Positions 1 to 8,764 of a stretch of DNA of 40,370 nt are shown piece by piece. Where the stretch lies: NCBI GenBank assembly GCA_012520595.1, contig JAAYNZ010000109.1:1-40370 (forward strand), in the 5' to 3' direction. This DNA comes from Candidatus Epulonipiscium sp. (lineage in GTDB: Bacteria; Bacillota; Clostridia; Lachnospirales; JAAYNZ01). Within the stretch, counting starts at the first letter, position 1. Each line of letters starts with the position of its first letter. Under the pieces are notes generated by a model that worked only from the letters and a program-made list of their open reading frames with translations, had not been told where the DNA came from and searched no databases. The translations under genes were made by a program, and so were the position numbers.

Positions 1-96
1 GTTGGAAATAACAATTTTGCACCTAAAAAAGATACCTTACGATCCGATGCAGCAGTTATGATGTATCGACTGATCAATGGGTTTGAAGTTCAATAG
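1..96 (+). CDS. C-terminal fragment of S-layer homology (SLH) domain protein (5' truncated)
   Basis: Frame 1 reads VGNNNFAPKKDTLRSDAAVMMYRLINGFEVQ* ; the 'LRSDAAVMMYRL' pattern is typical of the end of an SLH repeat. Confidence 0.6.
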   Translation, partial: VGNNNFAPKKDTLRSDAAVMMYRLINGFEVQ

Positions 97-110
97 TAAA
101 GAGACCAATC

Positions 111-147
111 AAAAAGGATGTTGATGTAATATCAACATCCTTTTTGA
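111..147 (+). terminator. Rho-independent terminator
   Basis: Perfect 15-bp stem AAAAAGGATGTTGAT / ATCAACATCCTTTTT with a 5-nt loop and T tract, just after the SLH stop. Confidence 0.9.
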
Positions 148-171
148 TTTATAGAACAACTTTATAGATAT

Positions 172-206
172 CTAAGTTCATAAACAAAATTTCGCAAGAT
201 GCATAT
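172..206. repeat. Intergenic element copy A
   Basis: AAGTTCATAAACAAAATTTCGCAAGATGCATATCC; similar to copy B at about 34593-34628. Confidence 0.6.
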
Positions 207-418
207 CCATCAGCGTATTTTTAACTATGAGCGTATATATCTATGAAATAATTTAAAGGTATAGGAATAAAAAAAGGGATAAGATACGTATATATTAAAA
301 GTTAGGAAATTGAATACTAAAAGTGGGTCTAAAATCTTGTAGGTTTGAGATAAAAAAATACCAAAATAAGAATAAACATGTTATAATAAAAGTAAGATAA
401 GGCAAAGAGGTGTATAGT

Positions 419-1291
419 GTGGAGCCATTAAGGCAAATATTAGACCAAATTAAATTTGCTGCAATAGAAATACCCCGAATTCACATAAAAGATATCATAG
501 AAATTTTTATTATTGCTTTTTTGATTTATCGATTGATTTCTTGGATTAAAGATACAAGGGCTTGGACCCTTTTTAAAGGAATTTTAGTTATTTTCTTAAT
601 GTGGGCCATTGCTTTGTTTTTTCAATTAAACACCATATTATGGATTCTTTCTAATACGATTTCTGTTGGTATTATTGCAGTTCTTATTGTATTTCAACCA
701 GAATTAAGGAGAGCTTTAGAGCAGTTAGGAAGAGGGAGTTTTTTATCTTCTTTACTAACCCTTGAAGAATATCGAGAAAGACAACAGGAGAGAATTTCTA
801 GTCAATCCGCAGAAGCTATTATTCGAGCAGTAGAGGAAATGAGTCAAACAAAAACAGGAGCTTTAATTGCCATTGAACAAGAGGTAAAATTAGGGGAGTA
901 TGAAAGAACAGGGATTATTGTAGATGCTAAAATTAGTAGCCAATTACTACTAAATATTTTTGAAAACAAGACGCCTCTTCATGATGGGGCAGTTATTATT
1001 CGTGACAATCGTATTGCAGCAGCTACCTGTTATTTACCACTGACAGATAGTCTAGAGGTAAGTAAGGAGCTAGGAACTAGACATCGAGCTGCTTTGGGTC
1101 TTAGTGAGGTATCTGATAGTATTATTATTGTAGTCTCTGAAGAAACAGGGAAAATTTCTGTTGCTTCAGGGGGCAATTTGGTTCGAAATGTGAATAGAGA
1201 ATACTTAAAAAGTCAATTAACCTATATACCGAAAAGAAAAATAGACAAAAAGAAACTGGTATTGTGGAAAGGTAGAAGAAAGCATGAGTGA
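419..1291 (+). CDS. cdaA: Diadenylate cyclase CdaA (DisA_N domain)
   Basis: N-terminal TM segments plus DAC-domain sequence (LLNIFENKTPLHDGAVIIRDNRIAAATCYLPL; ELGTRHRAALGLSE). Start moved from 410 to GTG 419, preceded by AAAGAGGTG at RBS spacing. Confidence 0.93.
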   Translation: MEPLRQILDQIKFAAIEIPRIHIKDIIEIFIIAFLIYRLISWIKDTRAWTLFKGILVIFLMWAIALFFQLNTILWILSNTISVGIIAVLIVFQPELRRALEQLGRGSFLSSLLTLEEYRERQQERISSQSAEAIIRAVEEMSQTKTGALIAIEQEVKLGEYERTGIIVDAKISSQLLLNIFENKTPLHDGAVIIRDNRIAAATCYLPLTDSLEVSKELGTRHRAALGLSEVSDSIIIVVSEETGKISVASGGNLVRNVNREYLKSQLTYIPKRKIDKKKLVLWKGRRKHE

Positions 1292-2534
1292 ACTGTTCAC
1301 AAAAAATATAGGTCTAAAAATCATATCATTATTAAGTGCTATTCTCCTTTGGTTTATTGTTATTAATATCGAAAATCCTGTAGAAACACGAGATTTTTCT
1401 GATATTGAGGTACGAATCAAAAACCAGGAGGAAATCACCAATCGCCGCAAAGCGATTAAATTTATTGAGGGTAAAACAATTTCTGTTACCATACGAGGAA
1501 AACGGCTAGAGTTAGAAAAACTAAAAAAAAGTGACATTATTGTTACAGCAGATATTGAGCTTATTAATGAATATGGAGCTGTGGAAATTCAAGTATGGGT
1601 GCCAGATCAATTTAGCATTGTTCGAAAATCACCCACTCATATGAAAGTAGAATTAGAAGATGTAATTACAGTACAAAAAAATATATCTTATGAATTGACA
1701 GGAAAACCAGCGGAAGGTTACGTTGTTCAAGAAGGGTTTATCAAACCTACCAATGGAATTGCAATTACGGGTCCTAAATCCCAAGTATCTAAGATTGCTA
1801 CGGTTCAAGTATTGGTGGATGTGCAGGATAAGAAAAAAGATATATCCATTTATGCAGAACCTATTGCCTATGATCAAGATGGAAATGAAATTCTAGGACT
1901 TGAAAAGAGCATTGATCGAGTAGAAGTATATATTCCCATTAAAAAGTTAAAGACGGTACCTATTCAAATAGGACCTTGGGAAGCTAACCCACCCAATGGA
2001 TATGTTGTGATTGATTCCAAGGTGGATCCTCCTCAAATCGTTCTTATTGGAGAAGAAAACGAATTAAATCAAATTCAAGGAATTCAACTTCCTAGTTTGA
2101 ATTTAAGCAACATTACTAGTACCACTGTTTTTACTCAAGATCTTCGAAACTTATTGCCAGGAAATGTAGGGATTTACAGTAAGATAGAGCAAGCGAAGGT
2201 AACCGTTGAGTTGCGAAAAGAGATTTTACGTGAGTTGAAGATACCAATGAAAGAAATTAATGTTCAAAAGCTTCCAGAAGGATTACAATTTCGCTTTATT
2301 ACTCGTGATGATATTCCTATCGTCATCACAGGGCTAGAAGGAGATATTTATGGAGTAGAACCTCATATGATTCGAGCCAGTATTAACTTAAATGGGTATG
2401 AAAAAGGAACCCATACGGTAGAGGTATCCTTGAACCTTCCTAGAGGAGTAAAATTAGTAGGAGATCCACCTACTATTTCTATTGAATTATTAGAAGCTCA
2501 AGAAGAGGAGACAGTTTCTGAAGAAACATCTTAA
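1284..2534 (+). CDS. cdaR: YbbR-domain protein CdaR, regulator of CdaA
   Basis: N-terminal TM (LKIISLLSAILLWFIVINIENP) plus repeated YbbR-like domains; overlaps the cdaA end, the usual cdaAR arrangement. Confidence 0.88.
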   Translation: MSELFTKNIGLKIISLLSAILLWFIVINIENPVETRDFSDIEVRIKNQEEITNRRKAIKFIEGKTISVTIRGKRLELEKLKKSDIIVTADIELINEYGAVEIQVWVPDQFSIVRKSPTHMKVELEDVITVQKNISYELTGKPAEGYVVQEGFIKPTNGIAITGPKSQVSKIATVQVLVDVQDKKKDISIYAEPIAYDQDGNEILGLEKSIDRVEVYIPIKKLKTVPIQIGPWEANPPNGYVVIDSKVDPPQIVLIGEENELNQIQGIQLPSLNLSNITSTTVFTQDLRNLLPGNVGIYSKIEQAKVTVELRKEILRELKIPMKEINVQKLPEGLQFRFITRDDIPIVITGLEGDIYGVEPHMIRASINLNGYEKGTHTVEVSLNLPRGVKLVGDPPTISIELLEAQEEETVSEETS

Positions 2535-2537
2535 TTT

Positions 2538-2577
2538 AAAAGTCAGATAGGTCTTACAAGATCTATCTGACTTTTTT
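2538..2577 (+). terminator. Rho-independent terminator after cdaR
   Basis: AAAAGTCAGATAGGTCTT / AGATCTATCTGACTTTTTT hairpin with T run. Confidence 0.88.
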
Positions 2578-2603
2578 AAATTACAAGGATAAGGTGTGAG
2601 AAA

Positions 2604-3317
2604 GTGTATAAAATCTTAATCGTTGAAGATGATAAAAAAATAGAAAGATTAGTAGAAAAAAAGTTAGAACAATACGGGTATGAGGTGACTGTGGTTACAA
2701 ATTATTCAGATATAAGGGGAGAATATTTGAAAACCAATCCTCACGTCATTTTGATGGATATTAACCTACCTAATTTTGATGGTTTTTTTTGGTGCCGTGA
2801 GATACGAAAAATGTCTAAGGTACCCATTCTTTTTATTTCTGCCAGATTTTCTGACATGGATCAAGTTATGGCCATTGAAAGTGGGGGGGATGATTACATC
2901 ATTAAGCCCTTTTCTTTTGAGGTGTTGTTGGCTAAAATTAAAAGTGTAATAAGAAGAACTTATGGAGAATATTCAAAAAACAAAGAAAAGGATATTTATG
3001 AGATTGATGGTTTACATTTATACATGAGTCATAATGTTGTAGGATTTCAAGGAAAAGAAATTGAATTAAGCAAGAAAGAGTTTGCCCTTCTGTATAAGTT
3101 GGCTAAGAATGTAGAACAAATTGTAAACAGGGAAGAATTATTGGAAGAATTATGGGACGAAATTGAATTTGTAGATGATAATACATTATCTGTTAATGTA
3201 ACTAGACTTAGGAGGAAATTGGAAGAAATTCATATTTATGATGCCATTGAGACAAAACGAGGTCAGGGGTATTTGTTATCAAAAACATGGGTTACAGGTG
3301 ATTTGAATGAATATTAA
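2604..3317 (+). CDS. OmpR-family response regulator (Bce-type two-component system)
   Basis: Receiver domain (ILMDINLPNFDG, KPFSFEVLLAKI) plus winged-helix DNA-binding domain; GTG start. Confidence 0.9.
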   Translation: MYKILIVEDDKKIERLVEKKLEQYGYEVTVVTNYSDIRGEYLKTNPHVILMDINLPNFDGFFWCREIRKMSKVPILFISARFSDMDQVMAIESGGDDYIIKPFSFEVLLAKIKSVIRRTYGEYSKNKEKDIYEIDGLHLYMSHNVVGFQGKEIELSKKEFALLYKLAKNVEQIVNREELLEELWDEIEFVDDNTLSVNVTRLRRKLEEIHIYDAIETKRGQGYLLSKTWVTGDLNEY

Positions 3318-4374
3318 AAAATATTTAGCAGATCGTAAAGGATATATATTGGTATATTTTTTAAGTTCTTTTTTTATCATCCTTATTATGCAGTTGGATT
3401 TAATATTGAAAAAGGAAAGAGTAAACCTCTCTCATATTTTATATTCTCTTCTGTTATCTACCTTTTTTTGTATTCTTTTTTTACTTTATGATTATAGTCA
3501 AAAAAAGGCTTTCTATAAAGAACTTAATACGATTTTAAAACAGGATCATTCCATTCAATGTTTATTTCATTTTTCTGATCATACAAATCATGAACACCAG
3601 ATTTTTCAAGAAATTTTATTTAAAAATTACAATGCATATGAAAGTATTTTAGATGAATATCGTGAAAAACATAAACAGCATTTATATTTTATTAATCGTT
3701 GGGTTCATCAGATGAAAACACCTTTATCTATTATTAACTTAAGTTTACAAAATGATTCTTATGGCACAATGAAAGAAATGAAAAAAACGTATGAAAATAT
3801 TAGAGAAGAAACAGAAAAAATGGCTCATGGGCTAGAAATGGCTCTTTATACAGCTAGGATTAATGATTTTGAATTGGATTTTAAAGTAGAGGTATTAGAT
3901 ATTGTACAATTAGTTAGAAAGATCATTAATGAGAATAAAAAAATTTTTATTAAACACCGTATTTATCCAAAAGTAAATACTTCTGAAGATATAAAAGTAA
4001 ATACAGATTATAAATGGATTGTTTTTGTAATTCATCAAATCATCTCAAATGCTATCAAGTATTCTATTATTGATAATAAGACAGGGAAAAAGATAATCTT
4101 TCGCATCATAGAGCAGAAAAAGGGCGCAGAACTTGTCATATCTGATGAAGGAGTAGGGATTCCCAAACAAGATCTTTCTAGGATTTTTGATCCCTTCTTT
4201 ACAGGTGTTAATGGAAGAAGCACTTCAGAATCCACAGGAATGGGTATGTATCTTTCAAAGGTGATCTGTGATAAATTAGGACATGATTTGGAGGTGCAAT
4301 CCACCAGAGGTAAGGGAACAACAGTAAGGATATTTTTTTTCAAAGGCAAGAGCTTATACAACCTTTCAGAATAA
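3307..4374 (+). CDS. Intramembrane-sensing (BceS-like) sensor histidine kinase
   Basis: Two N-terminal TM helices, H box (NRWVHQMKTPLSIINLSL), HATPase (DEGVGIPKQDLSRIFDPFFTG); overlaps the RR gene. Confidence 0.9.
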   Translation: MNIKKYLADRKGYILVYFLSSFFIILIMQLDLILKKERVNLSHILYSLLLSTFFCILFLLYDYSQKKAFYKELNTILKQDHSIQCLFHFSDHTNHEHQIFQEILFKNYNAYESILDEYREKHKQHLYFINRWVHQMKTPLSIINLSLQNDSYGTMKEMKKTYENIREETEKMAHGLEMALYTARINDFELDFKVEVLDIVQLVRKIINENKKIFIKHRIYPKVNTSEDIKVNTDYKWIVFVIHQIISNAIKYSIIDNKTGKKIIFRIIEQKKGAELVISDEGVGIPKQDLSRIFDPFFTGVNGRSTSESTGMGMYLSKVICDKLGHDLEVQSTRGKGTTVRIFFFKGKSLYNLSE

Positions 4375-4375
4375 A

Positions 4376-4389
4376 TGACAATATTGTAA
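4376..4389. promoter_or_regulatory. Candidate BceR-like response-regulator binding site (TGACA-ATAT-TGTAA)
   Basis: Matches the TNACA-N4-TGTAA pattern described for BceR-like regulators; sits just after the kinase stop and upstream of the ABC genes. Confidence 0.6.
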
Positions 4390-4406
4390 GATTAAAAGCC
4401 TTCATG

Positions 4407-4443
4407 TAAGAGAAATCAATAGGAAGATTTCTCTTATTTTTTT
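4407..4443 (+). terminator. Rho-independent terminator between kinase and ABC genes
   Basis: TAAGAGAAATC / GATTTCTCTTA followed by T7. Confidence 0.75.
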
Positions 4444-4479
4444 ATAATTATTGTAGATAGAATGTTAGGAGGTATAGAA

Positions 4480-5247
4480 ATGACCGTATTAGAAGTTAAA
4501 AACTTAACAAAAATTTATAAAACAAAAGGAAGCAGTATTACAGTTTGTGCCTTAGATAATTTTGATATGCGGATAGAAGAAGGAGAATTTGTCGGAATCA
4601 TGGGACCTTCAGGAAGTGGGAAAACAACGCTATTGAATATGTTAGCCACCATTGATCAACCTTCTAAGGGTAAAATTTTGATGAATAATAAAAATCCTTA
4701 TGAATTAAAAGAAAGAGAACTAGCTTTATTTAGAAGAAGAAATTTAGGCTTTATTTTTCAAGAATTTAATTTATTAGATAGTCTTTCCATCAAAGAAAAT
4801 ATTATTTTACCTTTAGTATTAGAACGTATGCATGCAAAGGAGATCGAAAAGAAAGTAGAAGAAATAGCCGCGGTATTAAATATTAAGGATATTTTAAATA
4901 AAAGAATCTATGAAGTATCAGGAGGACAGCAACAAAGAACAGCCTGTGCTAGAGCCCTTATTAATCATCCATCCATTATTTTAGCAGATGAACCTACCGG
5001 CAATTTGGATTCAAAATCTTCCTATGATTTAATGGACTCTTTGCAAAAAATTAATAAGACACAAAAAGCAACCATCTTAATGGTAACCCATGATCCTTTT
5101 GCAGCTAGCTTTTGCAATCGAATTATTATGATTAAGGATGGAAAATTTTTTTTAGAAATTAACAAAAGTTCCAATCGGCAAGTATTTTTTAATGAAATAT
5201 TAGACTATTTATCCCTCTTGGGAGGTGGCTATAATGAGAATCTCTAA
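4480..5247 (+). CDS. BceA-like ABC transporter ATP-binding protein
   Basis: Walker A GPSGSGKTT, signature VSGGQQQR, Walker B ILADEPTGNLDS. Start moved to ATG 4480 because the upstream ATG 4462 overlaps the RBS (AGGAGG). Confidence 0.92.
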   Translation: MTVLEVKNLTKIYKTKGSSITVCALDNFDMRIEEGEFVGIMGPSGSGKTTLLNMLATIDQPSKGKILMNNKNPYELKERELALFRRRNLGFIFQEFNLLDSLSIKENIILPLVLERMHAKEIEKKVEEIAAVLNIKDILNKRIYEVSGGQQQRTACARALINHPSIILADEPTGNLDSKSSYDLMDSLQKINKTQKATILMVTHDPFAASFCNRIIMIKDGKFFLEINKSSNRQVFFNEILDYLSLLGGGYNENL

Positions 5248-7168
5248 TATAGCCATAAAAAATATAAAGGGAAATCTCTATCGTTATATTATGTATTATT
5301 TAAGCAATTCGTTTGCTGTATCTGTATTTTTTATTTTTGCAAGTTTTGTATTTCATCCTGTTATAAAAAGTGACATAGATTCTGGTAAATCTGCCATATA
5401 CGCAGGAGTTGTAAGTGGTATGATTGCTTGTCAAGTAATTATTGTTGCTTTTTCTATTTTATTTGTTATTTTTTCTACGTCTATTTTTTTGAAGTCAAGG
5501 GGAAAAGAGTTTGGACTTCTTTCTTTATTTGGAATGACGAAAGATCAAATTAAGGTTTATTTAGTGATTGAAAATACAATCATGGGGATTCTATCCTTGG
5601 TAACAGGGATTGGAGTTGGAATGTTATTTTCAAAATTATTTTTTATGATAATGGGATCTTTTTTAGGGATCATGATTCCTTTTCATATTTCTTTTAAAGC
5701 ATTAGGGATTACGGTTTTGGTGTTTTTTATTTTATTTGAGGTCATTGGTGTTTTTATGTCTTTGGGCATAAGAAATAAAGACATTGTTGATCAACTAAAA
5801 GCAAGTCAAATGCCCAAAGATATCCCACGATTTTCTAAAATCAAAGCCATATTGGGTGTGCTATTGCTTTTAGCAGGCTATATCATTGCTTGGAATGTTC
5901 ATGGTGTAGGAGTAATAACAGCTATGCTACCTGTGATTTTGATTGTTGTGATAGGAACTTATTTTGTTTTTACTCAATTTAGTATTGCTATGGCTAGCCA
6001 ATTATGCAAAAATAAAAAGATTTTTTATAACCAAGTAAATATGGTTGCTTTTTCTCAAATGATTTTTAAGTTACAGGATACAGCTAGGGTATTATTTTTA
6101 GCAGCTATATTAGGAGCTGTTACATTTACAGCTACAGAAACCATTTATTCTTTTTTTGTGGAAGTTCCTAAGATGGGTACGGCTCAAGATATTGCTATTA
6201 TTGAAAGAAATGAAAATTTGGAAAATCCTTTTAACGAGGAAGAAATCAAAAAAATTTTGTTAGAACATGATTTAGAAATTAAAAGTTGGGATGAAGTAAC
6301 AATGGTCCAACAAAAAGGAGTGAAAAATCAAGGACATGAGGAGGAAGAAGAAACCTTTCTCTTGATATCTAATTCCCATTTAAATCAATTGATGCATTCC
6401 TTAGGGAAAAAGTCTATCCAAGTGAGAAGAAATGAAGCAATTTATAATTATCAGTTTGATACGATAGGGCTTTCTCACGAAGAAGAAAAAGAAGAATTGT
6501 TTTTTATTAAGGATGGAAAAGAGAAAAAATTTGAAGTAACGGATCGAATTTATGAAACCACTACGTATTTCCAATCCATGGGATGTGGAAGATTAGTTGT
6601 ATTACATGATCAGGATTTTGATTGGTTTTTAGAAAATGCATCTCAGGAGCAGAGGATACAATATACAGCTATTAACATCAAAAATTGGAGACAGTCTTTT
6701 TATGCAGTGAATGAAATTAAGGATAGACTAGGAGAGGCATACCAAGGATTTTATTTTTCTAAAATAGTTCCTTATCGAGCTGCTAGAATAAGTTTTGGTA
6801 TGATTTTATTTATCGGATTTTTTATTGCTTTTCTATTTTTTATTGCAGCAGGAAGCATTATTTATTTTAAATTATTCAATGAAGTTACCCAAGATGCAAT
6901 GGAATATAGTATTTTAACTAAGATTGGAACAACGAAACAAGAAATTAAAAAAATTATTACTAAGCAAATAGGGATTCTATTTTTCTTACCTTTTTTTGTT
7001 AGTACGGTTCATTCTTTTTTTGCATTAAAATCTCTTTCAAACTTATTAAAAAAGAATTTGTTTAAGGAGGGCTTAATAGTGATGGTAGCATATCTTATTT
7101 TCCAAGTTATTTATTTTTCTATTATAAAAATTCTTTATATCAATAAGGTGGAATCCATCAAAAGATAG
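5234..7168 (+). CDS. BceB-like FtsX-family ABC permease with large extracellular domain
   Basis: About 10 hydrophobic segments with a ~200-aa hydrophilic region between them (approx. PKMGTAQDIAII..PYRAARIS); ATG 5234 preceded by GGAGGTGG; overlaps the ATPase gene. Confidence 0.88.
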   Translation: MRISNIAIKNIKGNLYRYIMYYLSNSFAVSVFFIFASFVFHPVIKSDIDSGKSAIYAGVVSGMIACQVIIVAFSILFVIFSTSIFLKSRGKEFGLLSLFGMTKDQIKVYLVIENTIMGILSLVTGIGVGMLFSKLFFMIMGSFLGIMIPFHISFKALGITVLVFFILFEVIGVFMSLGIRNKDIVDQLKASQMPKDIPRFSKIKAILGVLLLLAGYIIAWNVHGVGVITAMLPVILIVVIGTYFVFTQFSIAMASQLCKNKKIFYNQVNMVAFSQMIFKLQDTARVLFLAAILGAVTFTATETIYSFFVEVPKMGTAQDIAIIERNENLENPFNEEEIKKILLEHDLEIKSWDEVTMVQQKGVKNQGHEEEEETFLLISNSHLNQLMHSLGKKSIQVRRNEAIYNYQFDTIGLSHEEEKEELFFIKDGKEKKFEVTDRIYETTTYFQSMGCGRLVVLHDQDFDWFLENASQEQRIQYTAINIKNWRQSFYAVNEIKDRLGEAYQGFYFSKIVPYRAARISFGMILFIGFFIAFLFFIAAGSIIYFKLFNEVTQDAMEYSILTKIGTTKQEIKKIITKQIGILFFLPFFVSTVHSFFALKSLSNLLKKNLFKEGLIVMVAYLIFQVIYFSIIKILYINKVESIKR

Positions 7169-7227
7169 TTGAGCTAAGATCTCATGTATATCTAAGGTCC
7201 CTTTCTCATCCTTTATCATAAAATAGA

Positions 7228-7256
7228 TTGAAGGATAAAAGAGACAATGCTATAAT
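7228..7256 (+). promoter_or_regulatory. Sigma-A type promoter for glmM
   Basis: TTGAAG-N17-TATAAT, 85 bp upstream of the glmM ATG. Confidence 0.65.
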
Positions 7257-7340
7257 TGTAGAAGATTGTAGAAAGTAGAGGGTTTTAACAAGAGTAACGT
7301 TAGGTGCTAGATAGGAAACTCAGAAAGGAGATTATTATAC

Positions 7341-8690
7341 ATGGGAAGGTTGTTTGGTACAGATGGTGTTCGAGGAATTGCAAATAAAGAATTGACTTGT
7401 GAAGTTGCTTATCAGTTAGGCAGGGCAGGAGCTTATGTACTAACAAAAGAAACCCAGCATCAACCTAAAATTTTAGTGGGAACGGATACAAGACGTTCAA
7501 AAGATATGTTAGAAGCGGCTTTTATGGCAGGGATTTGTTCTATAGGTGGGCATGGAATATCATTAGGAGTTATCCCAACACCTGCTGTAGCTTACCTAAC
7601 TCGGTATTATCAAGCAGATGCTGGTGTTGTTATTTCAGCTTCACATAATCCGGTAGAGTATAATGGGATTAAATTTTTTAATAATCAGGGGTATAAGTTA
7701 AAAGATGAGTTAGAAGAGGAAATAGAAGATCTTATTTTTCATGGATTTGAAACACTTCCTCATCCGATAGGTGATGCAGTAGGAGTGAGAAGTGTTTGTA
7801 AGACAAGTGTGGCTGATTATTTGGATTTTCTTAAAACAACAATAGAAGGTAATTTAAAAGGACTTACCATAGCAGTGGATTGTGCTAATGGTGCTGCTTA
7901 TGAAGTAGCTCCAACGCTACTTAAAGAGTTGGGAGCGAAGGTATATTCCATGGGGGCAGAGCCTGATGGTACCAATATTAATGATCATTGTGGTTCCACT
8001 TATTTAGAACCATTACAACAATTTGTGAAAGCAACAAAGGCTGATATAGGTATTGCTTTTGATGGAGATGCAGATCGATGTTTAGCGGTAGATGAACAAG
8101 GAGACATTCTTGATGGAGATCAGATTTTAGCCATTTGCGGATTCCGAATGAAGGAAAAAGGAATTTTAAATAAAAACACCATTGTTTCTACGGTTATGAG
8201 CAATATTGGATTGTCTAAGATGGGGCAAGAACAAGGTATTTCTATTCAACAATGTCGAGTTGGAGATCGCTATGTATTAGAAACCATGTTAAAACATGGA
8301 TATAATTTAGGAGGAGAACAGTCAGGACATACTATTTTTTTGGATAAAAACACAACAGGGGATGGATTAGTAACAGCCCTTCAACTTCTTCAAGTTCTTC
8401 AAGAAAAAAAGAAACCTCTCTCAAAGCTAAAACAAGTAATACAAATTTATCCTCAAGTTTTAATCAATGTAGAGGTAAGCAATGAGAAAAAAGAAAAATA
8501 TTTAGAAGATCCAATGATTGCCGGAGAAATTCATCGTTTAGAAGAAGAATTTTCCAATGAGGGGCGGGTGCTTATTCGTCCTTCAGGAACAGAGCCTTTG
8601 ATTCGAATTATGTTAGAAGGACAGGATCAAAAAATATTAGCAACGGCAGCAAATACGTTAGCCGAAATGATTCAAGAGAAACTAGGATAG
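7341..8690 (+). CDS. glmM: Phosphoglucosamine mutase
   Basis: MGRLFGTDGVRGIAN start, ISASHNPVEYNGIK catalytic serine loop, DGDADR metal loop, RPSGTEPLIR phosphate loop. Confidence 0.97.
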   Translation: MGRLFGTDGVRGIANKELTCEVAYQLGRAGAYVLTKETQHQPKILVGTDTRRSKDMLEAAFMAGICSIGGHGISLGVIPTPAVAYLTRYYQADAGVVISASHNPVEYNGIKFFNNQGYKLKDELEEEIEDLIFHGFETLPHPIGDAVGVRSVCKTSVADYLDFLKTTIEGNLKGLTIAVDCANGAAYEVAPTLLKELGAKVYSMGAEPDGTNINDHCGSTYLEPLQQFVKATKADIGIAFDGDADRCLAVDEQGDILDGDQILAICGFRMKEKGILNKNTIVSTVMSNIGLSKMGQEQGISIQQCRVGDRYVLETMLKHGYNLGGEQSGHTIFLDKNTTGDGLVTALQLLQVLQEKKKPLSKLKQVIQIYPQVLINVEVSNEKKEKYLEDPMIAGEIHRLEEEFSNEGRVLIRPSGTEPLIRIMLEGQDQKILATAANTLAEMIQEKLG

Positions 8691-8695
8691 GTCTA

Positions 8696-8732
8696 AGCCT
8701 CAAGCTCATGTAAGATGAGAACTTGAGGTTTA
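8696..8732 (+). terminator. Possible terminator hairpin after glmM
   Basis: AAGCCTCAAGCTCAT / ATGAG-AA-CTTGAGGTTT stem; weak T tract. Confidence 0.5.
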
Positions 8733-8764
8733 AACTTTCTTATCAATGAAATGGAGGTATAATA

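Noticed and set aside
190-206. Sporulation sigma-E/sigma-K promoter within the shared intergenic element
   Set aside because: CATATCC resembles a -10, but the spacing to TTCATAA (18 nt) does not fit well and the conserved spacer argues against a simple promoter.
97-409. c-di-AMP (ydaO) riboswitch upstream of cdaA
   Set aside because: No recognisable conserved ydaO core; also not seen upstream of the NlpC/P60 gene at 23078.
1217-1537. Antisense ORF (106 aa)
   Set aside because: Fully opposite cdaA/cdaR; low-complexity translation, no RBS support.
4035-4361. Antisense ORF (108 aa)
   Set aside because: Shadow of the histidine kinase HATPase region.
7257-7340. glmS ribozyme or riboswitch in the glmM leader
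   Set aside because: No recognisable glmS ribozyme core; the gene is glmM and the leader is short.
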